Source: Afipia felis ATCC 53690
GTDB taxonomy: Bacteria; Pseudomonadota; Alphaproteobacteria; Rhizobiales; Xanthobacteraceae
Length of the DNA: 64,000 bases
Assembly (NCBI RefSeq): GCF_000314735.2
Contig: NZ_KB375270.1
Location: forward strand, 868,001 to 932,000
Direction of reading: 5' to 3'
How positions within the stretch are numbered: position 1 is the first letter of the stretch; the number at the start of each line of letters is the position of its first letter. The position numbers were made by a program, and so were the translations under genes. This document shows positions 1-10,520 of this stretch, one piece after another. Under the pieces are notes generated by a model. The model was not told the origin of the DNA and searched no databases. It worked only from the letters and a program-made list of their open reading frames with translations.

Positions 1-396
1 GACCTTGGCGTAGGTCGGCGGATACGGCAGGTTTTTAGGCAGCACGCCTGCCGCTGCATTGATCGCCGCCTGAACGTCCTGCGTCGCGCCGTCGATATCG
101 CGGTTGAGATCAAACTGCAGTGAGATCTGGCTGACGCCGAACGAACTCGTCGAGGTCATCGACGACAGCGACGGAATTTGTCCGAGTTGGCGCTCCAGCG
201 GTGCGGTGATCAACGATGCGGCGACGTCGGGGCTTGCGCCCGGCAGTTGCGTGGTCACCTGCACGGTCGGGAAATCGACCTGCGGCAGCGAGGAGACCGG
301 CAGCGACCAGTAACCGAGCGCGCCACCGATCAGGAGCGCGAGCCCGAGCAGCGAGGTCGCAATCGGCCTGCGGATGAATGGTTCGGAAACGCTCAT
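1..396 (-). CDS. RND efflux permease, N-terminal part (cut by window edge)
   Basis: The first 132 residues of an inner-membrane resistance-nodulation-division permease are visible; the rest lies before base 1. The protein opens with a short cytoplasmic stretch and the first transmembrane helix (about residues 12-30), then a periplasmic porter segment containing [20 protein letters not shown], typical of the MdtB/MdtC/AcrB group. The ATG at 396 lies ten bases past the stop of the upstream adaptor gene, so this is the third gene of a leftward outer-membrane factor, adaptor, permease operon. The family exports drugs or other amphiphiles using proton motive force; the substrate cannot be read from this fragment. 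Confidence 0.9.
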   Translation of the reverse strand, partial: MSVSEPFIRRPIATSLLGLALLIGGALGYWSLPVSSLPQVDFPTVQVTTQLPGASPDVAASLITAPLERQLGQIPSLSSMTSTSSFGVSQISLQFDLNRDIDGATQDVQAAINAAAGVLPKNLPYPPTYAKV

Positions 397-406
397 GCGT
401 CCACCC

Positions 407-1654
407 TCAAGGTGGCCCTCGCCGGCCCCGTTGTTGTTTACGCGGCGCAAGATCCTGCGTCGGCGTATTGTCGTTGCTGCCGATCACCACCTTCGAGCCG
501 TCCGAGAGATTGGCGAAGCCGGTCGTGACCACCTTGTCGGTCGGCGACAAGCCGCTGGCGATCACCGCGGTGTTCTCGTCCTGCTGGGTCACGATGACGG
601 CCTTGGCGGTGACGGTGTTGTTCTCACCGATGACATAGCTGAACGTGCCCGACGGGCCGCGCTGTACGGCGGAGGTCGGCACCGTCAGCGCCTGCGGCAG
701 GGTTTCGACCTTGAGACGGACGTTGACGAACTGTCCCGGCCAAAGCTGGTGGTTCGGGTTCGGGAATTCCGCCTTCACCTTGACGGTGCCGGTTGTCGGA
801 TCGACCTGATTGTCGATGGTGCGCATCACGCCGGTATCGACGACCGTGCGCCCGTTATTGCCGAACACATCGACGGCGAGCGTGCCCTTGGCAGCGGCCG
901 CGTTGACGCGGTTGATCTCCTGCTGCGGCAGGCTGAACTGAACCGCGATCGGCTGCAACTGTGTGAGTACCACGACCCCCGTCGTGTCTGAGGCATGCAC
1001 GATGTTGCCCGGGTCGACCTGACGCAGGCCGGTGCGGCCCGCGAGCGGCGCCACGATCTTGGTGTAACCGAGGGTCGCCTGTGCGTTGTCGATGGCCGCC
1101 TGATCGGACTGCACCAACGCTTCGAGTTGGGCGACGGTCGCCTTCTGGGTATCTGCCTGCTGCGCCGAACCAGCCTTCGAGGCGGCGAGTTGCTCGTAGC
1201 GTTTCAGGTCGATCCGCGCGTTCGCAAGCTGCGCCGAGTCCTGCGCCTTCTTGGCGACGGCCTGATCGTATTGCGCCTGATAGATGACCGGATCGATCTC
1301 GGCGAGTATGTCACCTGCCGCGACGTCCTGCCCTTCGATGAAATTGACCTTCAGCAGTTTGCCGTCCACCTGTGCGCGCACGGTCACGGTGTTCAGTGCC
1401 CGCACCATGCCGACGCCATTGAGATAAACCGGCACGTCCTCGACCTTGGGAGTAGCGGCGAGCACTGGGACCGCCAGATCCGGCCGCGTACGCGCTACAT
1501 CCTTCCCGCCGAAGAAATGCGACCAGGCGAGCCAGCCGAGCCCGGCTACGATCACGAGACCGATGAACAGTGACACCGTGCGACGCCGCGCACCGGCAGC
1601 GATCCTCGTGACGCCCTCGCCCACCTTACTGTCCTCGCCTGGCTTAAAGAGCAT
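407..1654 (-). CDS. RND efflux periplasmic adaptor (HlyD/MdtA-like membrane fusion protein)
   Basis: This 415-residue protein links the inner-membrane RND permease to the outer-membrane channel. A single N-terminal transmembrane anchor lies at about residues 27-48. It is followed by a lipoyl-like half ([20 protein letters not shown]), an alpha-helical hairpin rich in Ala/Gln (about 130-190), the second lipoyl half ([20 protein letters not shown]) and beta-barrel and membrane-proximal domains. The length fits the MdtA subfamily. Its start overlaps the end of the outer-membrane factor gene by 11 bases and the permease starts ten bases after its stop, so the three genes are one operon. The C-terminus is basic and low in complexity. 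Confidence 0.9.
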   Translation of the reverse strand: MLFKPGEDSKVGEGVTRIAAGARRRTVSLFIGLVIVAGLGWLAWSHFFGGKDVARTRPDLAVPVLAATPKVEDVPVYLNGVGMVRALNTVTVRAQVDGKLLKVNFIEGQDVAAGDILAEIDPVIYQAQYDQAVAKKAQDSAQLANARIDLKRYEQLAASKAGSAQQADTQKATVAQLEALVQSDQAAIDNAQATLGYTKIVAPLAGRTGLRQVDPGNIVHASDTTGVVVLTQLQPIAVQFSLPQQEINRVNAAAAKGTLAVDVFGNNGRTVVDTGVMRTIDNQVDPTTGTVKVKAEFPNPNHQLWPGQFVNVRLKVETLPQALTVPTSAVQRGPSGTFSYVIGENNTVTAKAVIVTQQDENTAVIASGLSPTDKVVTTGFANLSDGSKVVIGSNDNTPTQDLAPRKQQRGRRGPP

Positions 1655-3140
1655 TTGTCGGCCCCGTTGTGGTCAACACTGTCTGTGGCTCCCATCCGCC
1701 CCCGAGGGCTGAAAACAGGCTGACATAGGATTGCAGCCACGCCAGTTGCACTTGCTGCAAGGTGTCTTCCGCCTGGAATAAGGTCTGCTGCGTATTTAGC
1801 ACGGTGACGATGTCGGCGGTGCCCGCCTGCAACTGCTTTTCGGACAGTTCGAACGCCCGCCGGGACGACGCTACCACGATGCGCTGCAGCCGCAGCCGGT
1901 CCGCGGTCTGCTTGACGGCATCGAGCGCCGTATCAACATCGGAAAACGCCGAGATCACTGTCTTTCGATAGGTCTGTAACAACTCGTCCTGCTGCGCCTT
2001 GGTCAGATCGAAGTTGGCCTGGATACGGCCGGCATCGAAAATCGGCTGTGTCAGGCCTGCAGCCAAGTTGAAGAAGGCCGATTGCGGCATGAACAGGGCC
2101 GACAGCGCGGCACTTTGGTAGCCGCCTTGTCCGGTCAACTGGATACTCGGAAAGAATTGCGCCCGTGCACTGCCGACATTCGCCGTCGCAGAAGCAAGCT
2201 GCGCTTCCTGGCGGCGGATGTCCGGCCGCTGGATGAGAAGCTCGGACGGCAGTCCGGGCGTGATGCGCGGCGCCGAGATGCGGCTGAGCGATCCACCCTT
2301 GACGCGTATCCGCTCAGGCGGCCGCGCCACCAGCGTCGCCAGAATGTTGATGTTCTGCGTCAGCGTCTGGCGCAGTGGCGGCACTGCGGCGCGCTGGTTG
2401 GCGAGCAGGCTTTCCTGCTGGGCCAGGTCGAGGTCAGAACTCGTGCCTGCATTCACGCGAGCCTTGATGGCATCGTAAATGCGCTGGGCGCTGGCGATGT
2501 TGCGGTGCGCGGTGGCGATACGATCCTGCGCGGCCAGCACCTGGAAATAGGCGTTCGCGACGCTCGCCAGCGACGTCAGCACCACGGTGTCGCGATCGAA
2601 CCGGTTGGCGTCGGCGGTTTTTTCTGCTGCGAGCAGCGCGTCGCGGTTCTTGCCCCACAGATCGATCTCGTAGCTCGCGCTGAGCGAGGTCGAATAGGTG
2701 TTGATTGTTCCGCGAGCGGCGGCGGTGCCGTTGTTGAGAAAACCAGACGACGATTTCGAGCGGGTCGCGGACGCATTCGCATCAAGCGTCGGCAGTAGAG
2801 CAGCACCGGCGGTGCGCGCCAGCGCGTCTGCTTGCAGGATACGCGCGGTCGCGGCTGCGATGTCGAGGTTGACCTGTTGAGTCTCCTCCATCAGCACGGT
2901 GAGTTCCTGCGAACGAAAGCCCCGCCACCAGTCGAGCGACGGCGGCGCGTCCTGTTTGCGAGGAGTGGCATCTTTCTGATAGGCAGCGGGAATGTCGAAT
3001 GCAGGATCCGGCAGGTCCTGCTTCAGGATGCAGCCGGGCAGCAGCGCAACCGTCGCGAGGATCGCGCAGGCTCGCACCGCACGCGCCGACAGCGCGTCGC
3101 CCCAAGGCTGAAATCTGAGAACTGGCGCCAGTTGTCGCAT
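1644..3140 (-). CDS. RND efflux outer-membrane lipoprotein, NodT family
   Basis: TolC-like outer-membrane factor forming the exit duct of the tripartite pump. The ATG at 3140 gives 498 residues with a signal peptide ending in the lipobox LLPGC, so the Cys is predicted to be lipid-modified; the frame stays open further upstream without a better start. The body has the duplicated outer-membrane efflux repeats, including SYEIDLWGKNRDALLAAEKT, ELLIQRPDIRRQEAQLASA and GLTQPIFDAGRIQANFDLT, which are signatures of the NodT/OprM family. It is the first gene of the leftward pump operon. The region upstream of the chosen start (to 3573) is the likely promoter region. Confidence 0.9.
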   Translation of the reverse strand: MRQLAPVLRFQPWGDALSARAVRACAILATVALLPGCILKQDLPDPAFDIPAAYQKDATPRKQDAPPSLDWWRGFRSQELTVLMEETQQVNLDIAAATARILQADALARTAGAALLPTLDANASATRSKSSSGFLNNGTAAARGTINTYSTSLSASYEIDLWGKNRDALLAAEKTADANRFDRDTVVLTSLASVANAYFQVLAAQDRIATAHRNIASAQRIYDAIKARVNAGTSSDLDLAQQESLLANQRAAVPPLRQTLTQNINILATLVARPPERIRVKGGSLSRISAPRITPGLPSELLIQRPDIRRQEAQLASATANVGSARAQFFPSIQLTGQGGYQSAALSALFMPQSAFFNLAAGLTQPIFDAGRIQANFDLTKAQQDELLQTYRKTVISAFSDVDTALDAVKQTADRLRLQRIVVASSRRAFELSEKQLQAGTADIVTVLNTQQTLFQAEDTLQQVQLAWLQSYVSLFSALGGGWEPQTVLTTTGPTNAL

Positions 3141-3573
3141 CCCCTGCACGGCCGTTTCGGCCAACGAATTGCCAGTCCCGATCTGAGCCGGGCTGGGGCA
3201 CGCTACGTTATGCCCGGAAATGGCATGGAGGTCTGCTCTTGCGGGGTACAGAATCGCCGATTCCCGCAAGATTTCATTGGATTGTGACCGGCAACCCACG
3301 CGGAAATCCTCTTTCGCCGCGCAAGATTACGAGCCGGAAAGCTTTCCAGTTTTCACCGCCTCGAAAGCCGCGAACGGGATGGGCGGGACGATACAATTCT
3401 ACCTGCGGAGCACGCTGATTCGCCCGGAAGGTCTTGCATCCCGTGCTCAAAGAAGCGAGGCTAACATCGCGATGAAGTGATCGCCGGGATCGTCTGCGTG
3501 TTCAGATGCTTCGCTCCTGACCGCGGTTCCCGCCACGACGAATCCATTCCCTAAAGATGGAGGCAGCGGGATC
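3141..3573. other. Intergenic region between divergent efflux operon and cfa
   Basis: This 433-base stretch separates two divergent genes and should hold both promoters. Short open frames here have no signal peptide, no convincing ribosome site and no recognisable family. I see no terminator, repeat or clear operator. Confidence 0.5.
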
Positions 3574-4815
3574 GTGAACTGCGCAGTGTCTGAACCGACG
3601 GCTCTTACGCCCGCCAATCTCGACACGCTTCTTCAGGACATCCCTCGCATGGCGCGTCTCGCGCTCGGCTTCGCAGCCCGGCTCAGACGCGGCCAACTCG
3701 ATATCACCCTCCCCGACGGCCGCGTACTGCGCTGCGGCGGGCTCGAGGACGGACCGTCAGCCGCCATGACGATCCATGATTACAAATTCGGCTGGCGCTT
3801 CCTGCGCGCCGGCGACATCGGCATCGCCGAAAGTTATCTGCGGCGGGAATGGGACACGCCGAACCTGACTCAGTTTCTCCACGTGTTCTGCGTCAACCAC
3901 GATCTCAGCGGCATGATGCTGGCAGACAGGCCGATCATGCGTTTTCTCCAGCATGTGCGCCATTGGTTCAACCGCAACACCAGGCGGCAGGCGAAACGCA
4001 ACATCTTCGCCCATTACGACATCGGCAACGAGTTCTATTCGGCATGGCTCGATCCGACCATGACTTACTCGTCGGCACTGTTCGAGGCCGATACCAAGGA
4101 CCTCAGCGCCGCCCAGCAGAACAAATATCGCCGGCTGGCCGAAGCCATCGACCTGCGCCCGGGCCATGAGTTGCTTGAAATCGGCTGCGGCTGGGGCGGT
4201 TTTGCGGAATATGCCGCCAAGCACTGTGGCGCGAAGGTCGTGGGGCTGACGATCAGCGCCGAACAGCGCGATTTCGCGCGCGCGCGCATTGCCAAGGCCG
4301 GGCTCGATGACAGGGTGGAGATCCGCTTTCAGGATTATCGCGACGAACGCGGGTTGTACGATCGCATCGTCTCGATCGAGATGATCGAAGCCGTCGGCGA
4401 ACAGTTCTGGCCCGAGTATTTCTCGCAACTCCGCGACCGGCTGAAGCCTGGCGGCCTCTGCGGCATTCAGGCGATCACGATTCAGGATCAGTTCTTCCAG
4501 ACTTATCGCAAGGAAGTAGATTTCATTCAGCGATATGTCTTTCCGGGCGGCATGCTGCCTTCGCCCGGCGTGCTGAAACGGCTCGGCGAGAAATTCGGCG
4601 TGCCGGTGATCCGCGAGCGGATTTTCGGGGAAGACTATGCCCGCACGCTCGCCACATGGCGCGACAATTTCCGCGCCGCATGGCCGAAACTGATGCCGCT
4701 CGGTTTCGATGAGCGTTTCCGGCGATTATGGGAATACTATCTCGCCTACTGCGAGGCAGGATTCCTGTCCGGCAATATCGACGTGCGGCAGGTCATCCTC
4801 GCCAAGGACCAATAG
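3574..4815 (+). CDS. cfa: Cyclopropane-fatty-acyl-phospholipid synthase
   Basis: SAM-dependent enzyme that adds a methylene bridge to double bonds of membrane phospholipid acyl chains. The 413-residue protein has the CFA family core: HYDIGNEFYSAWLDPTMTYS at about 147-166, the SAM-binding motif LEIGCGWGGFAEYAA at about 201-215, and VSIEMIEAVGEQFWPEYF further on. The start is GTG, with GGAGG about ten bases upstream. The N-terminal domain (about 1-130) is the lipid-binding part of the family. Transcribed alone, divergent from the efflux operon. Membrane cyclopropanation usually serves acid and stationary-phase stress; the local sequence does not show its regulation. Confidence 0.93.
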   Translation: MNCAVSEPTALTPANLDTLLQDIPRMARLALGFAARLRRGQLDITLPDGRVLRCGGLEDGPSAAMTIHDYKFGWRFLRAGDIGIAESYLRREWDTPNLTQFLHVFCVNHDLSGMMLADRPIMRFLQHVRHWFNRNTRRQAKRNIFAHYDIGNEFYSAWLDPTMTYSSALFEADTKDLSAAQQNKYRRLAEAIDLRPGHELLEIGCGWGGFAEYAAKHCGAKVVGLTISAEQRDFARARIAKAGLDDRVEIRFQDYRDERGLYDRIVSIEMIEAVGEQFWPEYFSQLRDRLKPGGLCGIQAITIQDQFFQTYRKEVDFIQRYVFPGGMLPSPGVLKRLGEKFGVPVIRERIFGEDYARTLATWRDNFRAAWPKLMPLGFDERFRRLWEYYLAYCEAGFLSGNIDVRQVILAKDQ

Positions 4816-4918
4816 CAAAGATCATTAACCGCGCATGGCGGCATGCCGTCCGCAGGCTTGTCGAGCCGCGCGGCGGCGACTAGGTTGACAGCATCCTTAC
4901 TCATCCTGTTGCGGTGTC

Positions 4919-5956
4919 ATGCAAATCCGTCAAGACGTCATCGAGGCCATCGGCAACACGCCGCTCATCAAGCTCAAGCATGCATCGGAGCAGACCGGGT
5001 GCAACATTCTCGGCAAGGCCGAGTTCATGAATCCCGGCCAGTCGGTGAAGGATCGCGCGGCGCTGTTCATCATCCGCGATGCCATCGCACGTGGCACGTT
5101 GAAGCCCGGTGGCGTCATCGTCGAGGGCACGGCGGGTAATACCGGAATCGGGATCGCACTCGTCGCCAACGCACTTGGCTTCCGAACCGTCATCGTCATC
5201 CCGGAGACGCAAAGCCAGGAAAAGAAGGACATGCTGCGGTTGTGCGGCGCGGAGCTCGTCGAAGTGCCGGCCGTGCCCTATTCCAATCCGAACAATTATG
5301 TCCGCCTCTCCGGCCGCTTGGCCAAACAGATCGCAAAGTCCGAGGCGAACGGCGCGATCTGGGCCAACCAGTTCGACAATGTCGCCAACAGGCTGGCGCA
5401 TATCGAGACGACAGCGCCCGAAATCTGGGATCAGACGGGCGGAAAGGTCGATGGGTTTGTCTGCTCGGTCGGCAGCGGCGGCACGCTCGCGGGCGTCAGC
5501 ATGGGCCTGAAGGCCAAGAATCCGCACATCAAAATTGCTCTCGCTGACCCGATGGGATCGGCACTTTACAACTACTATAAAAACGGTGCGCTGAAAGCCG
5601 AAGGCTCTTCCATCACCGAGGGCATTGGACAGGGCCGTATCACGGCCAACCTCGAACACGCGATCATCGATACCGCCTATCAAATCCATGATGAGGAAGC
5701 CGTGCCCGTCGTGTTCGATCTGCTCGAGCATGAAGGCCTGTGCCTTGGCGGCTCGTCCGGCATCAACGTGGCAGGCGCAATCCGTATGGCAAAGGAAATG
5801 GGGCCGGGACACACCGTCGTGACGGTTTTGTGCGATTACGGCACGCGTTATCAGTCGAAGCTGTTCAATCCGGACTTCATGCGCTCGAAGAACCTGCCGG
5901 TGCCGGAATGGCTGGAACGCAAGGCTAACATCAGCGTGCCTTACGAGAAGGTGTAA
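4919..5956 (+). CDS. cysK: Cysteine synthase (O-acetylserine sulfhydrylase), PLP enzyme
   Basis: Makes L-cysteine from O-acetyl-L-serine and sulfide in the cytosol. The Schiff-base lysine is Lys44 in PGQSVKDRAAL, and the substrate loop GTAGNTGIGIAL and PLP-phosphate region CSVGSGGTLAG are intact. At 345 residues it is longer than typical CysK (about 310-325) because of a C-terminal extension ending in a basic segment; this long form occurs in alphaproteobacteria. It starts about 100 bases after cfa. The neighbouring amino-acid transporter and cystathionine beta-lyase suggest a local sulfur amino acid theme, which is inference. Confidence 0.92.
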   Translation: MQIRQDVIEAIGNTPLIKLKHASEQTGCNILGKAEFMNPGQSVKDRAALFIIRDAIARGTLKPGGVIVEGTAGNTGIGIALVANALGFRTVIVIPETQSQEKKDMLRLCGAELVEVPAVPYSNPNNYVRLSGRLAKQIAKSEANGAIWANQFDNVANRLAHIETTAPEIWDQTGGKVDGFVCSVGSGGTLAGVSMGLKAKNPHIKIALADPMGSALYNYYKNGALKAEGSSITEGIGQGRITANLEHAIIDTAYQIHDEEAVPVVFDLLEHEGLCLGGSSGINVAGAIRMAKEMGPGHTVVTVLCDYGTRYQSKLFNPDFMRSKNLPVPEWLERKANISVPYEKV

Positions 5957-5990
5957 CCATCGCTGCCACTGTTAGCGAAGGCCGACGCCC

Positions 5991-6743
5991 TCACCTCAAT
6001 ATCTGACTCAAAAACAGCTTCGTCCGTTCGTGCTTCGGATGGCCGAAGAATTCCTCCGGCGTGTTGACCTCGATCACCTGCCCCGCATCCATGAACACCA
6101 CGCGGTTGGCGACCTCGCGCGCGAAACCCATTTCGTGCGTCACCACGATCATTGTCATGCCGTCATTGGCGAGGTCCACAATCGTGTCGAGCACCTCCTT
6201 GACCATTTCGGGATCGAGCGCGGAAGTCGGCTCGTCGAACAGCATCACCTTCGGACTCATGGTCAGCGCGCGGGCGATGGCCACGCGCTGTTGCTGACCG
6301 CCTGAAATCTGCCCCGGATATTTGGTGGCCAGTTCAGGGATATGCACGCGCTCGAGATATTTCATCGCAAGCGCCTCAGCTTCCTTCTTCGCCATACTGC
6401 GGACCCAGATCGGCGCCAGCGTGCAGTTCTCCAGAACCGTGAGATGCGGAAACAGATTGAAGCTCTGGAACACCATGCCTATCTCGCGGCGCACCTCGTC
6501 GACTCGCTTGAGATTGGGGCCGAGTTCGATGCCGTCGACGACGATCTTGCCTTCCTGAAATTCCTCCAGCGCATTGATGCAGCGGATCAGCGTCGATTTG
6601 CCGGAGCCCGACGGCCCGCAGATCACGATCCGCTCCTGGCGCGCCACGGCAAGATCGACGTCGCGCAGCACATGGAAATCGCCGAACCACTTGTTCAGCG
6701 TCTCGATGCGGATGATCGGATCGGCGGTCATACGGTTGTCCAT
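5991..6743 (-). CDS. aapP: General L-amino acid ABC transporter, ATP-binding protein
   Basis: Cytoplasmic ATPase of a polar amino-acid importer (250 residues). It has Walker [10 protein letters not shown] at residues 42-50, the Q-loop [15 protein letters not shown], signature [15 protein letters not shown] and Walker [13 protein letters not shown]. The ATG at 6743 lies one base after the stop of the aapM gene. The annotated frame could be extended upstream, but that would run into aapM. It is the last gene of the aapJQMP order (leftward), which is the order in rhizobial Aap systems. Confidence 0.95.
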   Translation of the reverse strand: MDNRMTADPIIRIETLNKWFGDFHVLRDVDLAVARQERIVICGPSGSGKSTLIRCINALEEFQEGKIVVDGIELGPNLKRVDEVRREIGMVFQSFNLFPHLTVLENCTLAPIWVRSMAKKEAEALAMKYLERVHIPELATKYPGQISGGQQQRVAIARALTMSPKVMLFDEPTSALDPEMVKEVLDTIVDLANDGMTMIVVTHEMGFAREVANRVVFMDAGQVIEVNTPEEFFGHPKHERTKLFLSQILR

Positions 6744-6744
6744 G

Positions 6745-8109
6745 TCAGGTGCGGCGGTGTGCATTGAGACGGCGTTCGACGAACAGCGAATAGCGCGACA
6801 TCGCAAAGCAGCCCACCCAGTAGATAATTCCGGTGAAAGCGAACCCTGTGAATAGAGTCGTCGGCGTCGCCCAGGTTGGATCGGCGAAGGCCGCGCGCAA
6901 CTGGCCGAGCAGATCGAAGATCGCCACGATCAATACCAGCGTGGTGTCTTTGAACAACGCGATGAAACTGTTGACGAGGCTCGGAATGACGTGGCGCAGC
7001 GCCTGAGGCAACACGATCAGGCCCGTCGTCTTCCAGTAGGACAGGCCGAGCGCATTCGCCGCCTCGCGCTGTCCCCGCGGGATCGCAAGCAGTCCGCCGC
7101 GGATCACCTCGGCGTTGTAGGCACCTGCGAACAACGCGATGCCGACGAGCACGCGCACCAGCGCGTCGATGGTGAAATCGCCCGGCAGGAACAGTGGCAG
7201 CATGTAGGTCGCGAAGAACAGCACGGTAATGAGCGGCACGCCGCGCCAGAACTCGATGAAGGCTATCGAGAATATCCGCAGCAGTGGAATGCGCGAGGTG
7301 CGCCCCAATGCCAAAGCGATGCCAACCGGCATCGAGGCGACGATACCCGTGATCGAGACAACCAGCGTCACCAGCAAACCGCCCCATTGCCGCGTGTCAA
7401 CGACCGGCAGCCCGCCGCGGTCGAGTTGCAGCGCTTCGATCACTAAAGCTATTCCGGCAAAGGTGAGCGCCGTCACGATCCCGGCGCGCCGGCCGTTTGG
7501 CCACCCGCCCCACAGCCCGACCGCAGCGGCTGTCACCACAGTCGTCGTCAGACTGAAATCGAGCCAGAACCGCGTCAGCGATGGCTTCCACGCGACGCCG
7601 ATCAGTTCGGCCAGCCAATAGAACGCGAAACCGTCGAGCCCGCCGCCGCGCAGCAGGAAGAATGCAAGGAATGGAAACGCTATGAAGAACAGTCCCGCAT
7701 TGAGGGTCTTGCCGGGAATTTTCGGCACCAGCAGTGGTGCGAGTAACAAGGCTGCAAGTGCGAACGTCAGGTTGGCGCGCCAGCGCTGGTCCTCGGGATA
7801 GAAGCCGTAGATCAGCTGCGTGAACTTGGCCTGGATGAAAGGCCAGCAGGCGCCGACCGGATGCCCCACTTTGTCTGCGAGGCATGCCGTGCGATCGGCA
7901 CCTTTCCAGACCGCATCGACGAGCAGGAAACGGATCGTCGGCTCCAACACGAACCAAGCGAGCGCCGCGCTTGCAAATGTCAGCACGATGTTGAGCGGCG
8001 AGTTGAACAGCCGCGTACGAAGGAATCCGATGATACCCGTGGTGACGACAGGTGCCTTGCGCGCCGGTGCCAGCGTCTCCCGCACGAAGATGGTGTCATC
8101 TCCACTCAT
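6745..8109 (-). CDS. aapM: General L-amino acid ABC transporter permease
   Basis: Inner-membrane permease of 454 residues, larger than HisM-type permeases as is usual for AapM. The N-terminal half has extra hydrophobic segments. The C-terminal half has the polar amino-acid transporter EAA region, with [20 protein letters not shown] and [20 protein letters not shown]. Its ATG overlaps the aapQ stop by four bases (ATGA), indicating translational coupling. It pairs with AapQ to form the membrane channel. Confidence 0.93.
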   Translation of the reverse strand: MSGDDTIFVRETLAPARKAPVVTTGIIGFLRTRLFNSPLNIVLTFASAALAWFVLEPTIRFLLVDAVWKGADRTACLADKVGHPVGACWPFIQAKFTQLIYGFYPEDQRWRANLTFALAALLLAPLLVPKIPGKTLNAGLFFIAFPFLAFFLLRGGGLDGFAFYWLAELIGVAWKPSLTRFWLDFSLTTTVVTAAAVGLWGGWPNGRRAGIVTALTFAGIALVIEALQLDRGGLPVVDTRQWGGLLVTLVVSITGIVASMPVGIALALGRTSRIPLLRIFSIAFIEFWRGVPLITVLFFATYMLPLFLPGDFTIDALVRVLVGIALFAGAYNAEVIRGGLLAIPRGQREAANALGLSYWKTTGLIVLPQALRHVIPSLVNSFIALFKDTTLVLIVAIFDLLGQLRAAFADPTWATPTTLFTGFAFTGIIYWVGCFAMSRYSLFVERRLNAHRRT

Positions 8110-9311
8110 GCGCGCTGGCTCCGGTCGAGGTGCCAGCCGTAGGCATTCATCAGGGCACTCGTGACCAGCGAGATTGCGAGATAGACCGCCATCGTCATCG
8201 CGATGATCTCGACCGCCTGCCCGGTCTGACTCAGCGTTGTTCCGGCAAAGACCGAGAACAGATCGGGATAGCCGATCGCAACCGCGAGCGAAGAATTCTT
8301 GGTGAGGTTGAGATACTGATTGGTCAGCGGCGGCAGGATCAGCCGCATCGCCTGCGGAATGATGACGAGACGCAGGATCGCGGGCCGCGACAGGCCGAGC
8401 GATGCACCCGCCTCCATCTGTCCTTTCGGCACGGCGAGCAATCCGCCACGCACGATCTCTGCGATGAAGGCGGCGGTGTATGTCGAAAGCGCGATGGTTA
8501 GCGCCACCAGCTCCGGCGTCACGCGCGTGCCGCTCGTGAAATTGAAGCCGCGCAGCACCGGCACGTCAAAAAACACCGGTGCGCCGAATAGGACGATCTC
8601 GAGCAGCGGTAGGCCAATCAGCAGCGCCAGTGCGAACGGCCACACCCGCAACCGCTCTCCATGTCGATAGAGCCGTCTGCGCGCGTAGGCCATCATAACG
8701 AACGACGCGGCAATCGCGGCAAGGATGGCCACCACGAACACGCCCACGCCCTGTTGCGGCTCCATATGCGGTACGACGAAGCCGCGATTGTTCAGGAATG
8801 CGACGCCAAAAACCGAGAGGCTCTGGCGAGGATTGGGCAGCGCCGCCAGTACCGCGAGATACCAGAACAGCAACTGGAACAGCAGCGGCAGGTTGCGGAT
8901 AATCTCGACATAACCACCTGAGAGCCGAGCCAGCAGCCAGTTCGGTGACAACCGTCCAAATGCTACGGCAAAGCCGATCAGCGTGGCGAAGACGATGCCG
9001 ATGATGGAAACGAGGAGCGTGTTGAGAAGGCCGACTTCGAACACGCGCAGATAAGTGTCGGCTTCCGAATAACGGATCAGCGCCTGATTGACGCTGAAGC
9101 CCGCCGTGCCCGACAAGAATCCGAAGCCGGACGCAATGCGCTGCGCCTGCAGATTGGCACGCGCATTGATGACGATGTCCGACGCCAGCCACACCAGCAG
9201 CACCGCGAACGCCAACTGCCACGCGATGCCTTTCCAGCCGGTGCCACCTGACAGCACGCGCGACAGGCGCGCGAGAGGATGGAACGGAGGCCGACGCGGC
9301 GCTGTTGCCAT
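8106..9311 (-). CDS. aapQ: General L-amino acid ABC transporter permease
   Basis: A 401-residue inner-membrane permease and partner of AapM. It has about eight hydrophobic segments, the family region YVEIIRNLPLLFQLLFWYLA and the EAA loop EIVRGGLLAVPKGQMEAGAS. It starts 14 bases after aapJ and its stop overlaps the start of aapM, so the four genes form one operon. AapQ and AapM share the same fold and heterodimerise in characterised rhizobial systems; that is family knowledge. Confidence 0.93.
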   Translation of the reverse strand: MATAPRRPPFHPLARLSRVLSGGTGWKGIAWQLAFAVLLVWLASDIVINARANLQAQRIASGFGFLSGTAGFSVNQALIRYSEADTYLRVFEVGLLNTLLVSIIGIVFATLIGFAVAFGRLSPNWLLARLSGGYVEIIRNLPLLFQLLFWYLAVLAALPNPRQSLSVFGVAFLNNRGFVVPHMEPQQGVGVFVVAILAAIAASFVMMAYARRRLYRHGERLRVWPFALALLIGLPLLEIVLFGAPVFFDVPVLRGFNFTSGTRVTPELVALTIALSTYTAAFIAEIVRGGLLAVPKGQMEAGASLGLSRPAILRLVIIPQAMRLILPPLTNQYLNLTKNSSLAVAIGYPDLFSVFAGTTLSQTGQAVEIIAMTMAVYLAISLVTSALMNAYGWHLDRSQRA

Positions 9312-9325
9312 CGTCCCGCTCGCGA

Positions 9326-10345
9326 TCAGCGGATCGGCGGCGCGTACTGGATACCGCCCTGATTCCAGAGCTTGTTAAGGCCGCGCGAAATGCGCAGCTT
9401 GGAGCCGGCTCCGACATTTCGGTCGAACGACTCACCGTAATTGCCGACCGCCTTCACGATCCGCACCACCCAATCGTTGGTAAGGCCGAGCTGTTGACCA
9501 AGATTGCCGTCGGTGCCGAGCAGCCTTGCAATCTCCGGCTTGTTCGATTTCAGCATCTCGCCGACGTTCTTCTGCGTGACGTTGAGTTCTTCGGCATTGA
9601 CCATCGCGAACAAGGTCCACTTCACGATGTCAAACCACTGGTCGTCACCGTGGCGCACTACGGGACCGAGCGGCTCCTTGGAAATGATCTCGGGCAGTAC
9701 TGCGTGATCGTCTGGCACCGTGAGCTTCAGACGTTCGGCGTAAAGCTGAGACACGTCGGAGGTGAAGACGTCGCAGCGGCCGGATTCGTAGGCCTTGATG
9801 GTCTCATCCGCCGTAGCGAACGCCACCACTTCGTACTTCATGTTGTTGGAACGGAAATAGTCGGCGAGGTTCTGTTCGTTGGTCGTGCCGGTCTGCACAC
9901 AGACAGAGGCGCCGTTCAACTCCAGCGCCGAATTCACCTTCAGCGATTTGCGAACCAAGAAGCCTTGCCCGTCGTAATACATCACTGCCGTGAAGTTCAG
10001 GCCGAGCGAGGTATCGCGCGATAGGCTCCACGTGGTATTGCGCGACAGCACGTCGATCTCGCCGGATTGAAGTGCCGTGAAACGGTCCTTGGCGGAGAGC
10101 GGAACGAATTTCACCTTGAGCGGATCGTTCAAGGTCACAGCGGCCAACGCGCGACAGAAGTCGACATCGAGGCCGCTCCATTTGCCCGTGTCGTCAGGCG
10201 CGGAAAATCCGGGCAGTCCCTGGCTCACGCCGCAACTCAGGACGCCCCGTTCCTGAACGGCCTTGAGCGTGGCTTGCGCGTTCGCGGGCGCAAGGCTGCC
10301 GAGGAACACCGAGGTCATCACGATACCGAACCATCCGTATTTCAT
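9326..10345 (-). CDS. aapJ: General L-amino acid ABC transporter, periplasmic binding protein
   Basis: Solute-binding protein of 339 residues that captures amino acids in the periplasm. The ATG at 10345 has GGAGAGG a few bases upstream and begins a Sec signal peptide (MKYGWFGIVMTSVFLG, cleavage near PANA-QA). The mature part begins with the SBP family-3 pattern TLKAVQERGVLSCGVSQGLP and contains VSQLYAERLKL. The longer frame to 10408 is rejected because it would bury the signal peptide. First gene of aapJQMP; the upstream 170 bases separate it from the divergent metC gene. Confidence 0.94.
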   Translation of the reverse strand: MKYGWFGIVMTSVFLGSLAPANAQATLKAVQERGVLSCGVSQGLPGFSAPDDTGKWSGLDVDFCRALAAVTLNDPLKVKFVPLSAKDRFTALQSGEIDVLSRNTTWSLSRDTSLGLNFTAVMYYDGQGFLVRKSLKVNSALELNGASVCVQTGTTNEQNLADYFRSNNMKYEVVAFATADETIKAYESGRCDVFTSDVSQLYAERLKLTVPDDHAVLPEIISKEPLGPVVRHGDDQWFDIVKWTLFAMVNAEELNVTQKNVGEMLKSNKPEIARLLGTDGNLGQQLGLTNDWVVRIVKAVGNYGESFDRNVGAGSKLRISRGLNKLWNQGGIQYAPPIR

Positions 10346-10520
10346 GAAAAGGCCTCTCCAATTGTGAACGCGCCCGTCCCTGATACACGTCTCCGCACGG
10401 CTGGCCAATATCCGGCCCCGGACGGATTGGCTGCGACGTTTTCTCAGGCTCCTGATTGAATAATTCCAGTGCGAGTTGCGGGGGTTGACCTTTGGAGCGG
10501 CTGCCTCCTTATTGCATGCA